A stretch of DNA of 64,000 nucleotides from Microbacterium luteum (lineage in GTDB: Bacteria; Actinomycetota; Actinomycetes; Actinomycetales; Microbacteriaceae). Under the pieces are notes generated by a model, which was not told the origin of the DNA, did no database searches, and saw only the letters and a list, made by a program, of their open reading frames with translations. This document shows positions 42,896-50,387 of this stretch, one piece after another (the first letter of the stretch is position 1; each line of letters opens with the position of its first letter). Made by a program: the position numbers and the translations under genes. Location: the NCBI RefSeq assembly GCF_015277875.1, contig NZ_CP063814.1, forward strand, positions 2,604,001-2,668,000, read 5' to 3'.

Positions 42896-43980
42896 GCGGC
42901 GTCCGTCCGTTCGGCAGGACGCTCGGCCACCTGGATCTCGGTGACCGGCAGCGTCGAATCGGCGCCGAACGCGAGAGTCGAGGGTCGGCGCCCCGACATG
43001 ATGAGTTCGCTCGCGAGCGCCGCGATCATCGCACCGTTGTCGGTGCACAGCGACAGCGGAGGGATGCGCACCGCGACGCCGGCGGCTTCGGCGCGCGCGA
43101 GGGCGACCTCGCGCAGGCGGCGGTTCGCGATCACCCCGCCACCGAGCAGGAGGCGCGGCACGCCGTACGCCTCGCACGCGGCGAGCGCCTTCGTCACGAG
43201 CACGTCGACGACGGCCTCGCGGAAGCTCGCGGCCACGTCGGCGACGGGCACATCCTCCCCGGCGGCACGGGCCTGCTCCGTCCACCGCGCGACGGCCGTC
43301 TTCAGGCCGGAGAACGAGAAGTCGTATCGGTGCGACGCCATGTCGCTCGCGCGGGACAGGCCTCGGGGGAAGCGGATGGCAGTGGGATCCCCCGTCGCGG
43401 CGGCGCGGTCGATCTCCGGCCCTCCGGGGTAGGGCAGGCCGAGCAGACGCGCGACCTTGTCGAAGGCCTCCCCCGCGGCGTCGTCGACGGTCTCGCCCAG
43501 CAGCTCGACGTCGGTGGTGAGGTCGCGTACCAGCAGCAGCGACGTGTGCCCGCCGGAGACGAGCAGCGCCACCGTGGGGTACTCCAGCGGCGGAGCATCC
43601 GCATCCAGGATGTCGGCAGCGATGTGCCCGACGAGGTGATTGACGGCGTAAAGCGGACGGTCGAGCGATACCGCGAGCGCCTTGGCCGCGCCCACCCCGA
43701 CCATGAGCGCACCCGCCAGCCCCGGACCGCTCGTGACCGCCACCGCATCCAGGTCGGCGAGGGACACCCGCGCCTCGGCGAGCGCCGCCTCGATGGCCGG
43801 CTGCAGCGCCTCGAGGTGCGCGCGGGCGGCGACCTCGGGCACGACCCCGCCGTAGCGGGCGTGCTCATCCATCGACGACGCGATCGTGTTCGACAGAAGG
43901 GTGCGGCCGCGCACGATGCCGATGCCGGTCTCGTCGCAGCTGGTCTCGATGCCGAGCACCAGCGGCTCGCGTCGGTTCAC
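42892..43980 (-). CDS. tsaD: tRNA t6A37 threonylcarbamoyltransferase TsaD
   Basis: Catalytic subunit that transfers threonylcarbamoyl to A37 of ANN-decoding tRNAs, with TsaB and TsaE. The 362 residues have the ASKHA nucleotide fold with [15 protein letters not shown] at the start, metal ligands in [16 protein letters not shown] and [12 protein letters not shown] (His-x3-His), [14 protein letters not shown], and [11 protein letters not shown]. The GTG at 43980 overlaps the rimI stop by 4 bp; a GTG two codons upstream is also possible. Confidence 0.96.
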   Translation of the reverse strand: MNRREPLVLGIETSCDETGIGIVRGRTLLSNTIASSMDEHARYGGVVPEVAARAHLEALQPAIEAALAEARVSLADLDAVAVTSGPGLAGALMVGVGAAKALAVSLDRPLYAVNHLVGHIAADILDADAPPLEYPTVALLVSGGHTSLLLVRDLTTDVELLGETVDDAAGEAFDKVARLLGLPYPGGPEIDRAAATGDPTAIRFPRGLSRASDMASHRYDFSFSGLKTAVARWTEQARAAGEDVPVADVAASFREAVVDVLVTKALAACEAYGVPRLLLGGGVIANRRLREVALARAEAAGVAVRIPPLSLCTDNGAMIAALASELIMSGRRPSTLAFGADSTLPVTEIQVAERPAERTDAA

Positions 43981-44636
43981 GTGCACGCCCCCGCCTCTGC
44001 CGCAGTCCCCGCCCCGGCCGCAGCCCCGGCTCCGGCCCCGGCCCCTGCCCCTGCTCCAGCCCCTGCCCCGGCCCCGGCCGAGCCCGGTTTGTCGGAGATT
44101 CGCGCCGATGTCGGAGGATTTTGCCGGGATTGTCCGACATCGGCGAGATTCTCCGACATCGGGGAGAGGGATGCGCGCGACGCGGCCCATCCGGGCACGT
44201 CCAGGCGCATCACGATGGCGTCGACATTGCCGTCCGGGTAGTAGTTCGGGCGGCGGCCGATCTCGATGAACCCCTCCGAGGCGTAGAGGCGCTGGGCGGC
44301 CGGATTGTCGGCCCGCACATCGAGGAAGACCTCGCGCACGCCGCGCTCCGCCGCCTCCTGAAGAAGGGCGCGGAACAGCATTCGGCCACGGCCGCGGCCG
44401 CGGAACGTCTTGTCGAGGGCGATGGTCTGCACGTCGGCGTCCGTCGCGCCCGACGGGGCGCGCAGCCCCGCGTAGCCGATCAGGCGACCTGCCTGCTCCG
44501 CCACGACGTAGTGGTTGTGGGGGGAGGCCAGCTCTGCCCGCATGGCGGTCTCGCTCCAGGCGTCGCCGGCGAAGGACGCCCGCTCGAGCGCCATGATCGC
44601 CTCGAGGTCGTCGACGTCTCCGGTGCGCAGTCTCAC
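43977..44636 (-). CDS. rimI: Ribosomal-protein-alanine acetyltransferase RimI, extended C-terminus
   Basis: GNAT enzyme acetylating the N-terminal Ala of ribosomal protein S18. The 150-residue core is typical ([38 protein letters not shown] with the acetyl-CoA loop, [29 protein letters not shown]). The protein then continues for about 69 residues through a translated copy of the 72-bp dispersed palindrome (about residues 158-183) and an Ala-Gly repeat. The stop keeps its 4-bp overlap with tsaD, and the GTG start overlaps tsaB. A RimI of about 219 residues is far longer than the usual 145-165. Confidence 0.92.
   Translation of the reverse strand: MRLRTGDVDDLEAIMALERASFAGDAWSETAMRAELASPHNHYVVAEQAGRLIGYAGLRAPSGATDADVQTIALDKTFRGRGRGRMLFRALLQEAAERGVREVFLDVRADNPAAQRLYASEGFIEIGRRPNYYPDGNVDAIVMRLDVPGWAASRASLSPMSENLADVGQSRQNPPTSARISDKPGSAGAGAGAGAGAGAGAGAGAAAGAGTAAEAGACT
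44091..44162. repeat. Dispersed 72-bp nested palindrome, copy D, within rimI
   Basis: GTCGGAGATTCGCG, CCGATGTCGGAGG, then TGTCCGACATCGG and CTCCGACATCGG. It is translated as part of rimI; its insertion did not break the reading frame. GGCCCC-rich low complexity lies to its left (44000-44090), encoding the Ala-Gly tail. Confidence 0.8.
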
Positions 44637-45280
44637 GCGATCACCCGCTTCGGCGCGGTGGGTGCGGTGACATCCGGAGAGCGCAGATAGAGGGCGTCGT
44701 CCGCGGCGATCCGGCGGCCGGCCGCGACGGCACGACCGGCGGCGAGAGCCAGCATCGCGGCGGGTACCGAACCGGCGTCGAGTCGGCGGGCGCCGTGCGC
44801 GGCGAGCGCGGCATCGAGCTCGTCGCGCGGCGCGAGAGCCGGATCGGCCACGCGCACGGGGAGGCCGTCATCGTCGAGGCCCTCGTAGACGGTGAACGCG
44901 AACTCGCGACGGCGGGCGTCGGTGACGACGGCGAAGCGCTCCTCGTCGGCGCCGGTCATGGCCGCCATCAGCATGCGGTCGAGGGCGACGGCATCGTGAC
45001 TGACGACGGGGATGAGCGGGATGCCGCGGCCGAGCGCGAAGGCGCGGGCGGCGGCGATGCCCACGCGCAGGCCGGTGAAGGGCCCGGGGCCCATACCCGC
45101 GGCGACATGGGTGACGTCGGCGCTCGTGATCTCCGACTCCGCCAGGACGCGCGCGACGTGATCGCCGATCACCTCGGCGTGCCCGCGCGGGTCGCCGCTG
45201 TCGAGTTGGGCGCGTACGACGCCGTCGGGCTCGATCACCGCCACCGCGGTGCCGATCGACGTGTCGATGCCCAGAATCAC
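44633..45280 (-). CDS. tsaB: tRNA t6A37 synthesis protein TsaB
   Basis: Non-catalytic ASKHA partner of TsaD, 215 residues. The N-terminus [15 protein letters not shown] and the [29 protein letters not shown] signature are clear, as is the shortened C-terminal half typical of TsaB. The GTG 45280 follows a -10 box by 7 nt, so the tsaB-rimI-tsaD-DUF4190 operon begins with a leaderless transcript; GGAAGG also lies within that gap. Confidence 0.94.
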   Translation of the reverse strand: MILGIDTSIGTAVAVIEPDGVVRAQLDSGDPRGHAEVIGDHVARVLAESEITSADVTHVAAGMGPGPFTGLRVGIAAARAFALGRGIPLIPVVSHDAVALDRMLMAAMTGADEERFAVVTDARRREFAFTVYEGLDDDGLPVRVADPALAPRDELDAALAAHGARRLDAGSVPAAMLALAAGRAVAAGRRIAADDALYLRSPDVTAPTAPKRVIA

Positions 45281-45287
45281 GCCTTCC

Positions 45288-45293
45288 AGCGTA
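45288..45293 (-). promoter_or_regulatory. -10 box, leaderless start of tsaB operon
   Basis: Minus-strand TACGCT, 7 nt before the GTG at 45280. Confidence 0.5.
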
Positions 45294-45354
45294 ATCGGAG
45301 CCGGCCGTGGCCTGCTCGCCCATCCGATCCGCGCCCCGACGACGAACAACACGC

Positions 45355-46284
45355 ATGCACCTCCCCCGGTACGTGCGCGAGGGCGGCACGCCGCCGCTCT
45401 CGGACGATCCCGCGGGGTCAGGATGGCGCACCGTCGTGATCCCGACCGCCGTCGGCGATCTCACCGTGCGCGCCGGGCGCCGCACCGGCGGAACTGCGAC
45501 CGTGCTGCTGCACGGCGCCGCCGGCACATGGACGACCTGGACCCCGCTCGCCGCGTACGCGCGAGACACCGGCCGCACCCTGGAGAACGTGGTCGCCGTC
45601 GACCTGCCGGGGTGGGGCGACAGCGGGGAGCTGGATCCCGCGCTGCACGTCGAAGACGTCTCGCACGCCATCGCCGACCTCGTGCGTTCCCTCGGATACG
45701 ACGACTGGATCGTCGCGGGTCACTCGCTCGGCGGCGTCGTCGCGCTCGACCTCGCCGCGCGAGCGCCCGGTCCGACCGTGGGCGTCGTTCTCGTCGCCCC
45801 CACGGGCGCGAGCGTCATAGACGCGATCCGGCATCCGCTGCGCGGCGGGATGCGGCTGCCCGGCTTCGCGGGGATGCTCGCCGTCATGCGGGCGCTCTCC
45901 GCGTTCGGTCCGGGCGGCGCCGCCATCGTCGAGGGCGTCGCGGCCGCAGGGCTGCTGCCGCTGCTGACGCGGCCGCTCTTCTCCGCGCGCGTGGACCCGA
46001 GCGTGGTCGCCGCGTTCCGCACCGAGGTGCGTCCGACGGCCTTCGCCCGCGCGGCTCGGATGCTCGCGGGTTACGACGAGGATACGTGGAGCGTCGTCCG
46101 CTGTCCCGTGCAGGTCGTCCGAGGTCCGCGCGATGTGTTCGCGTCGCCGCGCGACGATGTCGCTCTCGCCGCGCGCATCCCTCAGCTTCGCGTGCGCACC
46201 GCCTCCGGCACGGGACACTTCCCGCACGTCGAGCGCCCCGACGCGGTGCTCGACGCGATCGAGGCGATCAGGGGCGGCGGGTGA
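45355..46284 (+). CDS. Alpha/beta hydrolase
   Basis: A 309-residue alpha/beta-hydrolase fold enzyme. HGAAGTWTTW forms the oxyanion region, the nucleophile elbow is VAGHSLGGVVALDLAA, a likely acid is in VRGPRDVFASP and the catalytic His is in GTGHFPHVERP. Substrate unknown. It is the only plus-strand gene between tsaB and tsaE, interrupting an otherwise classical t6A cluster, and its 3' end overlaps tsaE by 17 bp. ATG 45355 is preferred; a GTG at 45307 is in frame. Confidence 0.88.
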   Translation: MHLPRYVREGGTPPLSDDPAGSGWRTVVIPTAVGDLTVRAGRRTGGTATVLLHGAAGTWTTWTPLAAYARDTGRTLENVVAVDLPGWGDSGELDPALHVEDVSHAIADLVRSLGYDDWIVAGHSLGGVVALDLAARAPGPTVGVVLVAPTGASVIDAIRHPLRGGMRLPGFAGMLAVMRALSAFGPGGAAIVEGVAAAGLLPLLTRPLFSARVDPSVVAAFRTEVRPTAFARAARMLAGYDEDTWSVVRCPVQVVRGPRDVFASPRDDVALAARIPQLRVRTASGTGHFPHVERPDAVLDAIEAIRGGG

Positions 46285-46768
46285 CGGTCGCGATCCGCGG
46301 TGAGTCGGCATCGAGGTCGGCCTCGCGCGCGGTCACGCCGCACGCGGTGTCGACGCCCCGGCCGTGCCACTCGCGGTCGAGCTCGATCTCCCACCAGCTC
46401 TCGCGCAGGCCGTCGACCATGCCGCGACCCCACTCGACGATCACCACCGAGGAGTCCAGGTCGATGTCGAGGTCGTCGAGCTCCGCAGCGGATCCGAGCC
46501 GATAGGCGTCCACGTGCACGAGCGGCGCGCCGCCGACGAGCGACGGATGCGTGCGGGCGAGCACGAAGGTCGGGCTCTGTACCGGTCCCCGCACGCCGAG
46601 CCCCTCGGCGATCCCGCGCGTGAGTGTGGTCTTGCCGGCCCCGAGCGGACCGGTGAGCACCACGAGGTCGCCCGCCGACAGCATCCGACCGATCTCGACA
46701 CCGAACGCGTGCATGTCGGCCGGCGTGGTCAGCTCCCGGGCACCGACGATCGCGTCGAGGCCGGTCAC
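46268..46768 (-). CDS. tsaE: tRNA t6A37 ATPase TsaE
   Basis: A 166-residue P-loop ATPase that drives the turnover of the TsaB-TsaD complex. Walker A is LTGPLGAGKTTLTRGIAEGLG; switch SPTFVLARTH and Walker B-type VVIVEWGRGMVDGL are typical. The GTG 46768 overlaps the alr stop. A C-terminal 40-residue extension follows the family core. Confidence 0.95.
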   Translation of the reverse strand: MTGLDAIVGARELTTPADMHAFGVEIGRMLSAGDLVVLTGPLGAGKTTLTRGIAEGLGVRGPVQSPTFVLARTHPSLVGGAPLVHVDAYRLGSAAELDDLDIDLDSSVVIVEWGRGMVDGLRESWWEIELDREWHGRGVDTACGVTAREADLDADSPRIATVTRRP

Positions 46769-47892
46769 CGGGCGCTCCCGTACACGCGCGGCACGCGCCG
46801 TCCGATGCGCGTGACGATCTCGTAGTTGATGGTTCCGGCCGCCTCGCCCCATTCGTCGGCGGACGGGACGCCCAGGGTCGGGTCGCCGAACAGCACCGCC
46901 TCGTCGCCGACGGAGACGGGATGCTCTCCGACGTCGACGACGAACTGATCCATCGCGATGCGGCCGGCCACGGGGAACCGTGCACCGCCGATCGTCACCG
47001 GCCCCCGTCCCGAGGCCTGGCGCGGCACGCCGTCGGCGTAGCCGAGCGGGATGAGCGCGAGCGTCGTCTCGCGCGGGGCGACGTAGTCGTAGCCGTAGGA
47101 GACGCCGTGCCCGGCATCCACCCGGCGCACCGCCGCGACGCGGGCGCGCAGCGTCATCGCCGGGCGCAGCCCCAGGTCGGCCGAGGAGCGGTCGTCGAAG
47201 GGCGACAAGCCGTAGAGTCCGATGCCGATGCGCACGGCGTCGAGCCGCGTCTCGGGCAGGGCGATGGCCGCATTCGTCGCGGCGAGGTGGCGGATGTGCG
47301 GGGTGAGGCCGAGGGATGCGGCCTCGGCGACACCCCGTTCGAACACGTCCAGCGCGGCGCGGTCCGCTTCGGGCGACGCATTGGAGAGGTGGCTGAAGAC
47401 ACCGACCACCCGAACGCGTCCGATGCGCTCCAGGCGCGCTGCCTCGGCGAAGACGACTCGGTAGTCGGCGGGGGCGATGCCGTTGCGGCCGAGGCCGGTC
47501 TCGAGCTTCAGGTGCACTGCGGTGGGGCGGCCGGCCGTGGCCGCATCCGCTGCCGCGACGAGCTGGTCCATGCGGGAGACGCCTATCTCGATCCCCGCCG
47601 CAGCGGCCTCCGCAAACCACGCGCCGGGCGCGTGCAGCCACGCCAGCAGCGGTGCATCCACCCCGGCGCGGCGCAGAGCGAGGGCTTCGTCGACGTCGGC
47701 GACAGCCAGCCGCGACGCGCCGCCCTCGAGCGCGGCGGCCGCGACGCGCGGGGCGCCGTGGCCGTATCCGTCCGCCTTCACCACGGCGATCACGGGAACG
47801 CCGGTGAGGGCGCGCAGGTGCCGCACATTCGCGGTGATCGCGTCGAGGTCGATCGTCGCCTCGCGCATGTCGCCGTGGTGGATGCCTCTCAC
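46765..47892 (-). CDS. alr: Alanine racemase
   Basis: PLP enzyme making D-alanine for peptidoglycan, 375 residues. The PLP-lysine motif is VIAVVKADGYGHGA, the catalytic Tyr lies in GVSYGYDYVAP, the barrel includes HLKLETGLGRNGI and the C-terminal beta-domain has VAGRIAMDQFVVDVG. The GTG at 47892 overlaps the acpS stop by 4 bp, matching all junctions of this operon; an ATG at 47868 gives a shorter form that fits the core equally well. Confidence 0.95.
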   Translation of the reverse strand: MRGIHHGDMREATIDLDAITANVRHLRALTGVPVIAVVKADGYGHGAPRVAAAALEGGASRLAVADVDEALALRRAGVDAPLLAWLHAPGAWFAEAAAAGIEIGVSRMDQLVAAADAATAGRPTAVHLKLETGLGRNGIAPADYRVVFAEAARLERIGRVRVVGVFSHLSNASPEADRAALDVFERGVAEAASLGLTPHIRHLAATNAAIALPETRLDAVRIGIGLYGLSPFDDRSSADLGLRPAMTLRARVAAVRRVDAGHGVSYGYDYVAPRETTLALIPLGYADGVPRQASGRGPVTIGGARFPVAGRIAMDQFVVDVGEHPVSVGDEAVLFGDPTLGVPSADEWGEAAGTINYEIVTRIGRRVPRVYGSAR

Positions 47893-48278
47893 GCGGTGTC
47901 CCCTCCTGTGCCGGCGGCGGGCGTGCCGGCACCATCGGCGACGACGTAGGCGACGGCGAACCCGGCGTCGTGGGACATCGACAGGTGGAGGGTCGCGATG
48001 CCGCGGTCGGCGACGACGGCGGCGGTGCTCCCCGACAGGGCGAACCATGGCCGCCCCGATTGCTCGCGGGTGACTTCGATGTCGGTCCAGTGCACGCCGT
48101 CCGACCCGCCGAGCGCTTTGATCAGCGCCTCCTTCGCGGCATAGCGCGCCGCGAGCGATCGCGGCTTGAGCGCCTGCTCGGCGGGCGAGAAGAGCCGCGC
48201 GAGCAGCCGGGGCGTGCGCGCGATCGTTCGCTCGAAGCGGGCGATGTCGACGAGGTCGACGCCGATTCCGACGATCAT
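47889..48278 (-). CDS. acpS: Holo-acyl-carrier-protein synthase
   Basis: Transfers 4'-phosphopantetheine from CoA to acyl carrier protein, 129 residues. IVGIGVDLVDIARFERTI holds the metal-binding Asp; FSPAEQAL, RYAAKEALIKALG and SMSHDAGFAVAYVV complete the family pattern. The ATG is preceded by GGAGGGAGC. It leads the acpS-alr-tsaE operon. Confidence 0.95.
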   Translation of the reverse strand: MIVGIGVDLVDIARFERTIARTPRLLARLFSPAEQALKPRSLAARYAAKEALIKALGGSDGVHWTDIEVTREQSGRPWFALSGSTAAVVADRGIATLHLSMSHDAGFAVAYVVADGAGTPAAGTGGDTA

Positions 48279-48368
48279 GCGGCGCTCCCTCCATCGTCCG
48301 ATGCGGCGTCCGACGACGCCCGCCAGCCTATCGCGGCCGCTGCCGAGGGTCGGGCACCGGCCCGGGCC

Positions 48369-48453
48369 GTGAACAACACAGGAGATCGGTCGCCACGCGG
48401 GCGGATTCGACCCTGTCCTGCCCGATTCGGCGCGGATCTCCTGCGTTGTTCAC
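48369..48453. repeat. 85-bp element with 19-bp terminal inverted repeats
   Basis: GTGAACAACACAGGAGATC (48369-48387) is mirrored at 48435-48453 with one mismatch. Size and plan match the 80-bp elements at 8691 and 9061, but the ends differ in sequence. It occupies most of the 191-bp gap between acpS and glmS and might also act as a glmS terminator. Confidence 0.65.
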
Positions 48454-48469
48454 CGCAGGTGGCGTGCAC

Positions 48470-50317
48470 TCACTCCACGGTGACCGACTTGGCGAGGTTC
48501 CGCGGCTGATCGACGTCGAGTCCCTTCGCCGTCGACAGGCCCATGGCGAAGATGTGCAACGGCACGACCGACAGCAACGGCTCGAACAGGGGCCCGGCGA
48601 GGGGGATGCGCAGCACCTCGTCGGCCGTCGGGAGCACGGCCGCGTCGCCTTCTTCGGCGACGGCGATCACGCGGGCACCGCGCGCGCGGATCTCCTCGAT
48701 GTTCGAGACGACCTTCGCATGCAGGAGCGCCGAGTGGCGCGGCGACGGCACGAGCACGAACACCGGCTGACCGGGCTCGATGAGGGCGATCGGGCCATGC
48801 TTGAGCTCCCCGGCGGCGAAACCCTCCGCGTGGATGTAGGCGAGCTCCTTGAGCTTCAGCGCCCCCTCGAGCGCGATCGGGTAGCCGACATGGCGGCCGA
48901 GGAAGAGCACCGATCGGGTGTCGGCCATCCAGTACGCGAACTGCTCGATGCGCTCCTGCTCCGTCTCGAGGATGCGACGGATCTTGCCGGGAACGGCCTC
49001 GAACTCCTCGATCTGCGCGGCGACCTCATCGGCGGAGATCGCACCGCGCACCTGTCCGATGTGGAGGGCGAGCAGATAGAGGGCGGTGATCTGGGCGACG
49101 AAAGCCTTCGTCGAGGCCACCGCGACCTCCGGTCCCGCGTGCGTGTAGACGATCGCGTCGGATTCCCGCGGGATGGTGGCGCCCTGCGTGTTGCAGATCG
49201 ACAGCGTCTTCGCGCCGCGCTCGCGGGCGAACTTCACCGCCATGAGCGTGTCCATCGTCTCGCCCGACTGGCTGATCGACACGACGAGGGTGTCGGGGCC
49301 GATGACCGGATCGCGGTAGCGGAACTCGTGGGCGAGCTCGACGTCGACCGGCACGCGCGCCCACTGCTCGATGGCGTACTTGGCCACCATGCCCGCATAG
49401 GAGGCGGTGCCGCAGGCGACCACGATCACGCGGGAGATGTCCTGGAAGAGGTCGTCGAGTCCCTCGAGCTCGGGGATGGCGACGGCACCGTCGCGGATCC
49501 GCCCGCGCAGCGTGTTCGCGACGGCCTCGGGCTCCTCGGAGACCTCCTTGGCCATGAACGACGACCAACCGCCCTTGTCGGCGGCGTTCGCATCCCACGT
49601 CACCTCGAACGGCTCGACCTCCACGGGGGCGCCGAAGAAGTCGGTCACCTCCACGCCCGCCGGGGTGATCGCGACGATCTGGTCCTGGCCGATCGCGAGG
49701 GCGTCGCGCGTGTGCTCGACGAAAGCGGCGACGTCGGAGCCGAGGAAGTTCTCCCCCTCGCCGAGGCCGATCACCAGCGGCGAGTTGCGGCGCGCGCCGA
49801 CGACGAGGCCGGGGTGGTCCTGGTGCATCGCGAGCAGGGTGAAGGCCCCCTCGAGGCGGGCGACGACCGTGCGGAACGCGGCGACGAGGTCTCCGCCGTT
49901 CGCGGCATAGGCGCGGCCGAGCAGCACGGCGGCGACCTCGGTGTCGGTCTCGCTCCGGAACGGGTGCCCGTCGAGTTCGGCGCGGAGCTCGCCGAAGTTC
50001 TCGATGATGCCGTTGTGGATCACGGCGAGCTTGTCGTCATCGGCGAGATGCGGATGCGCGTTCTGGTCGGTGGGACCGCCGTGGGTCGCCCATCGGGTGT
50101 GGCCGATGCCCGTGGTGCCGTCGGTCATCGGGTGCCCGACGAGGTCGTCTCGCAGCACCTGCAGCTTGCCGGCGCGCTTGCGCATGTCGAGCGCACCGGC
50201 GCCGTCGATCACGGCGATGCCGGCGGAGTCGTATCCGCGGTACTCCAGTCGCGACAGGCCTGCCAAGAGGATGGCCTGGCTCTGCCGCGGGCCCACGTAT
50301 CCGACGATTCCACACAT
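48470..50317 (-). CDS. glmS: Glucosamine-6-phosphate synthase (isomerising)
   Basis: Makes glucosamine-6-phosphate from fructose-6-phosphate and glutamine, first step to UDP-GlcNAc; glmM at 57525 takes the next step. The 615 residues begin MCGIVGYVG with the Ntn nucleophile Cys at position 2; the glutaminase domain shows GIGHTRWATHG and SDTEVAA-type residues, and two SIS domains hold ACGTASYAGM, SISQSGETMDTL and the C-terminal DQPRNLAKSVTVE. ATG 50317 is fixed by the need for Cys2, and a -10 box lies 7 nt upstream. Confidence 0.97.
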   Translation of the reverse strand: MCGIVGYVGPRQSQAILLAGLSRLEYRGYDSAGIAVIDGAGALDMRKRAGKLQVLRDDLVGHPMTDGTTGIGHTRWATHGGPTDQNAHPHLADDDKLAVIHNGIIENFGELRAELDGHPFRSETDTEVAAVLLGRAYAANGGDLVAAFRTVVARLEGAFTLLAMHQDHPGLVVGARRNSPLVIGLGEGENFLGSDVAAFVEHTRDALAIGQDQIVAITPAGVEVTDFFGAPVEVEPFEVTWDANAADKGGWSSFMAKEVSEEPEAVANTLRGRIRDGAVAIPELEGLDDLFQDISRVIVVACGTASYAGMVAKYAIEQWARVPVDVELAHEFRYRDPVIGPDTLVVSISQSGETMDTLMAVKFARERGAKTLSICNTQGATIPRESDAIVYTHAGPEVAVASTKAFVAQITALYLLALHIGQVRGAISADEVAAQIEEFEAVPGKIRRILETEQERIEQFAYWMADTRSVLFLGRHVGYPIALEGALKLKELAYIHAEGFAAGELKHGPIALIEPGQPVFVLVPSPRHSALLHAKVVSNIEEIRARGARVIAVAEEGDAAVLPTADEVLRIPLAGPLFEPLLSVVPLHIFAMGLSTAKGLDVDQPRNLAKSVTVE

Positions 50318-50324
50318 GGGCTCC

Positions 50325-50330
50325 ATCGTA
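50325..50330 (-). promoter_or_regulatory. -10 box, leaderless start of glmS
   Basis: Minus-strand TACGAT, 7 nt before the ATG at 50317. No glmS ribozyme-like leader is possible with so short a leader. Confidence 0.5.
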
Positions 50331-50387
50331 ATCTGCGCCGCCTGGCGCCCCGCCCGGTACTGAACCCCGCGGGCGGAACACGCCGGG

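Noticed and set aside
48279..48469. A glmS ribozyme or riboswitch before glmS
   Set aside because: This gap is downstream of glmS on the minus strand; the true leader at 50318-50330 is essentially absent by the -10 position.
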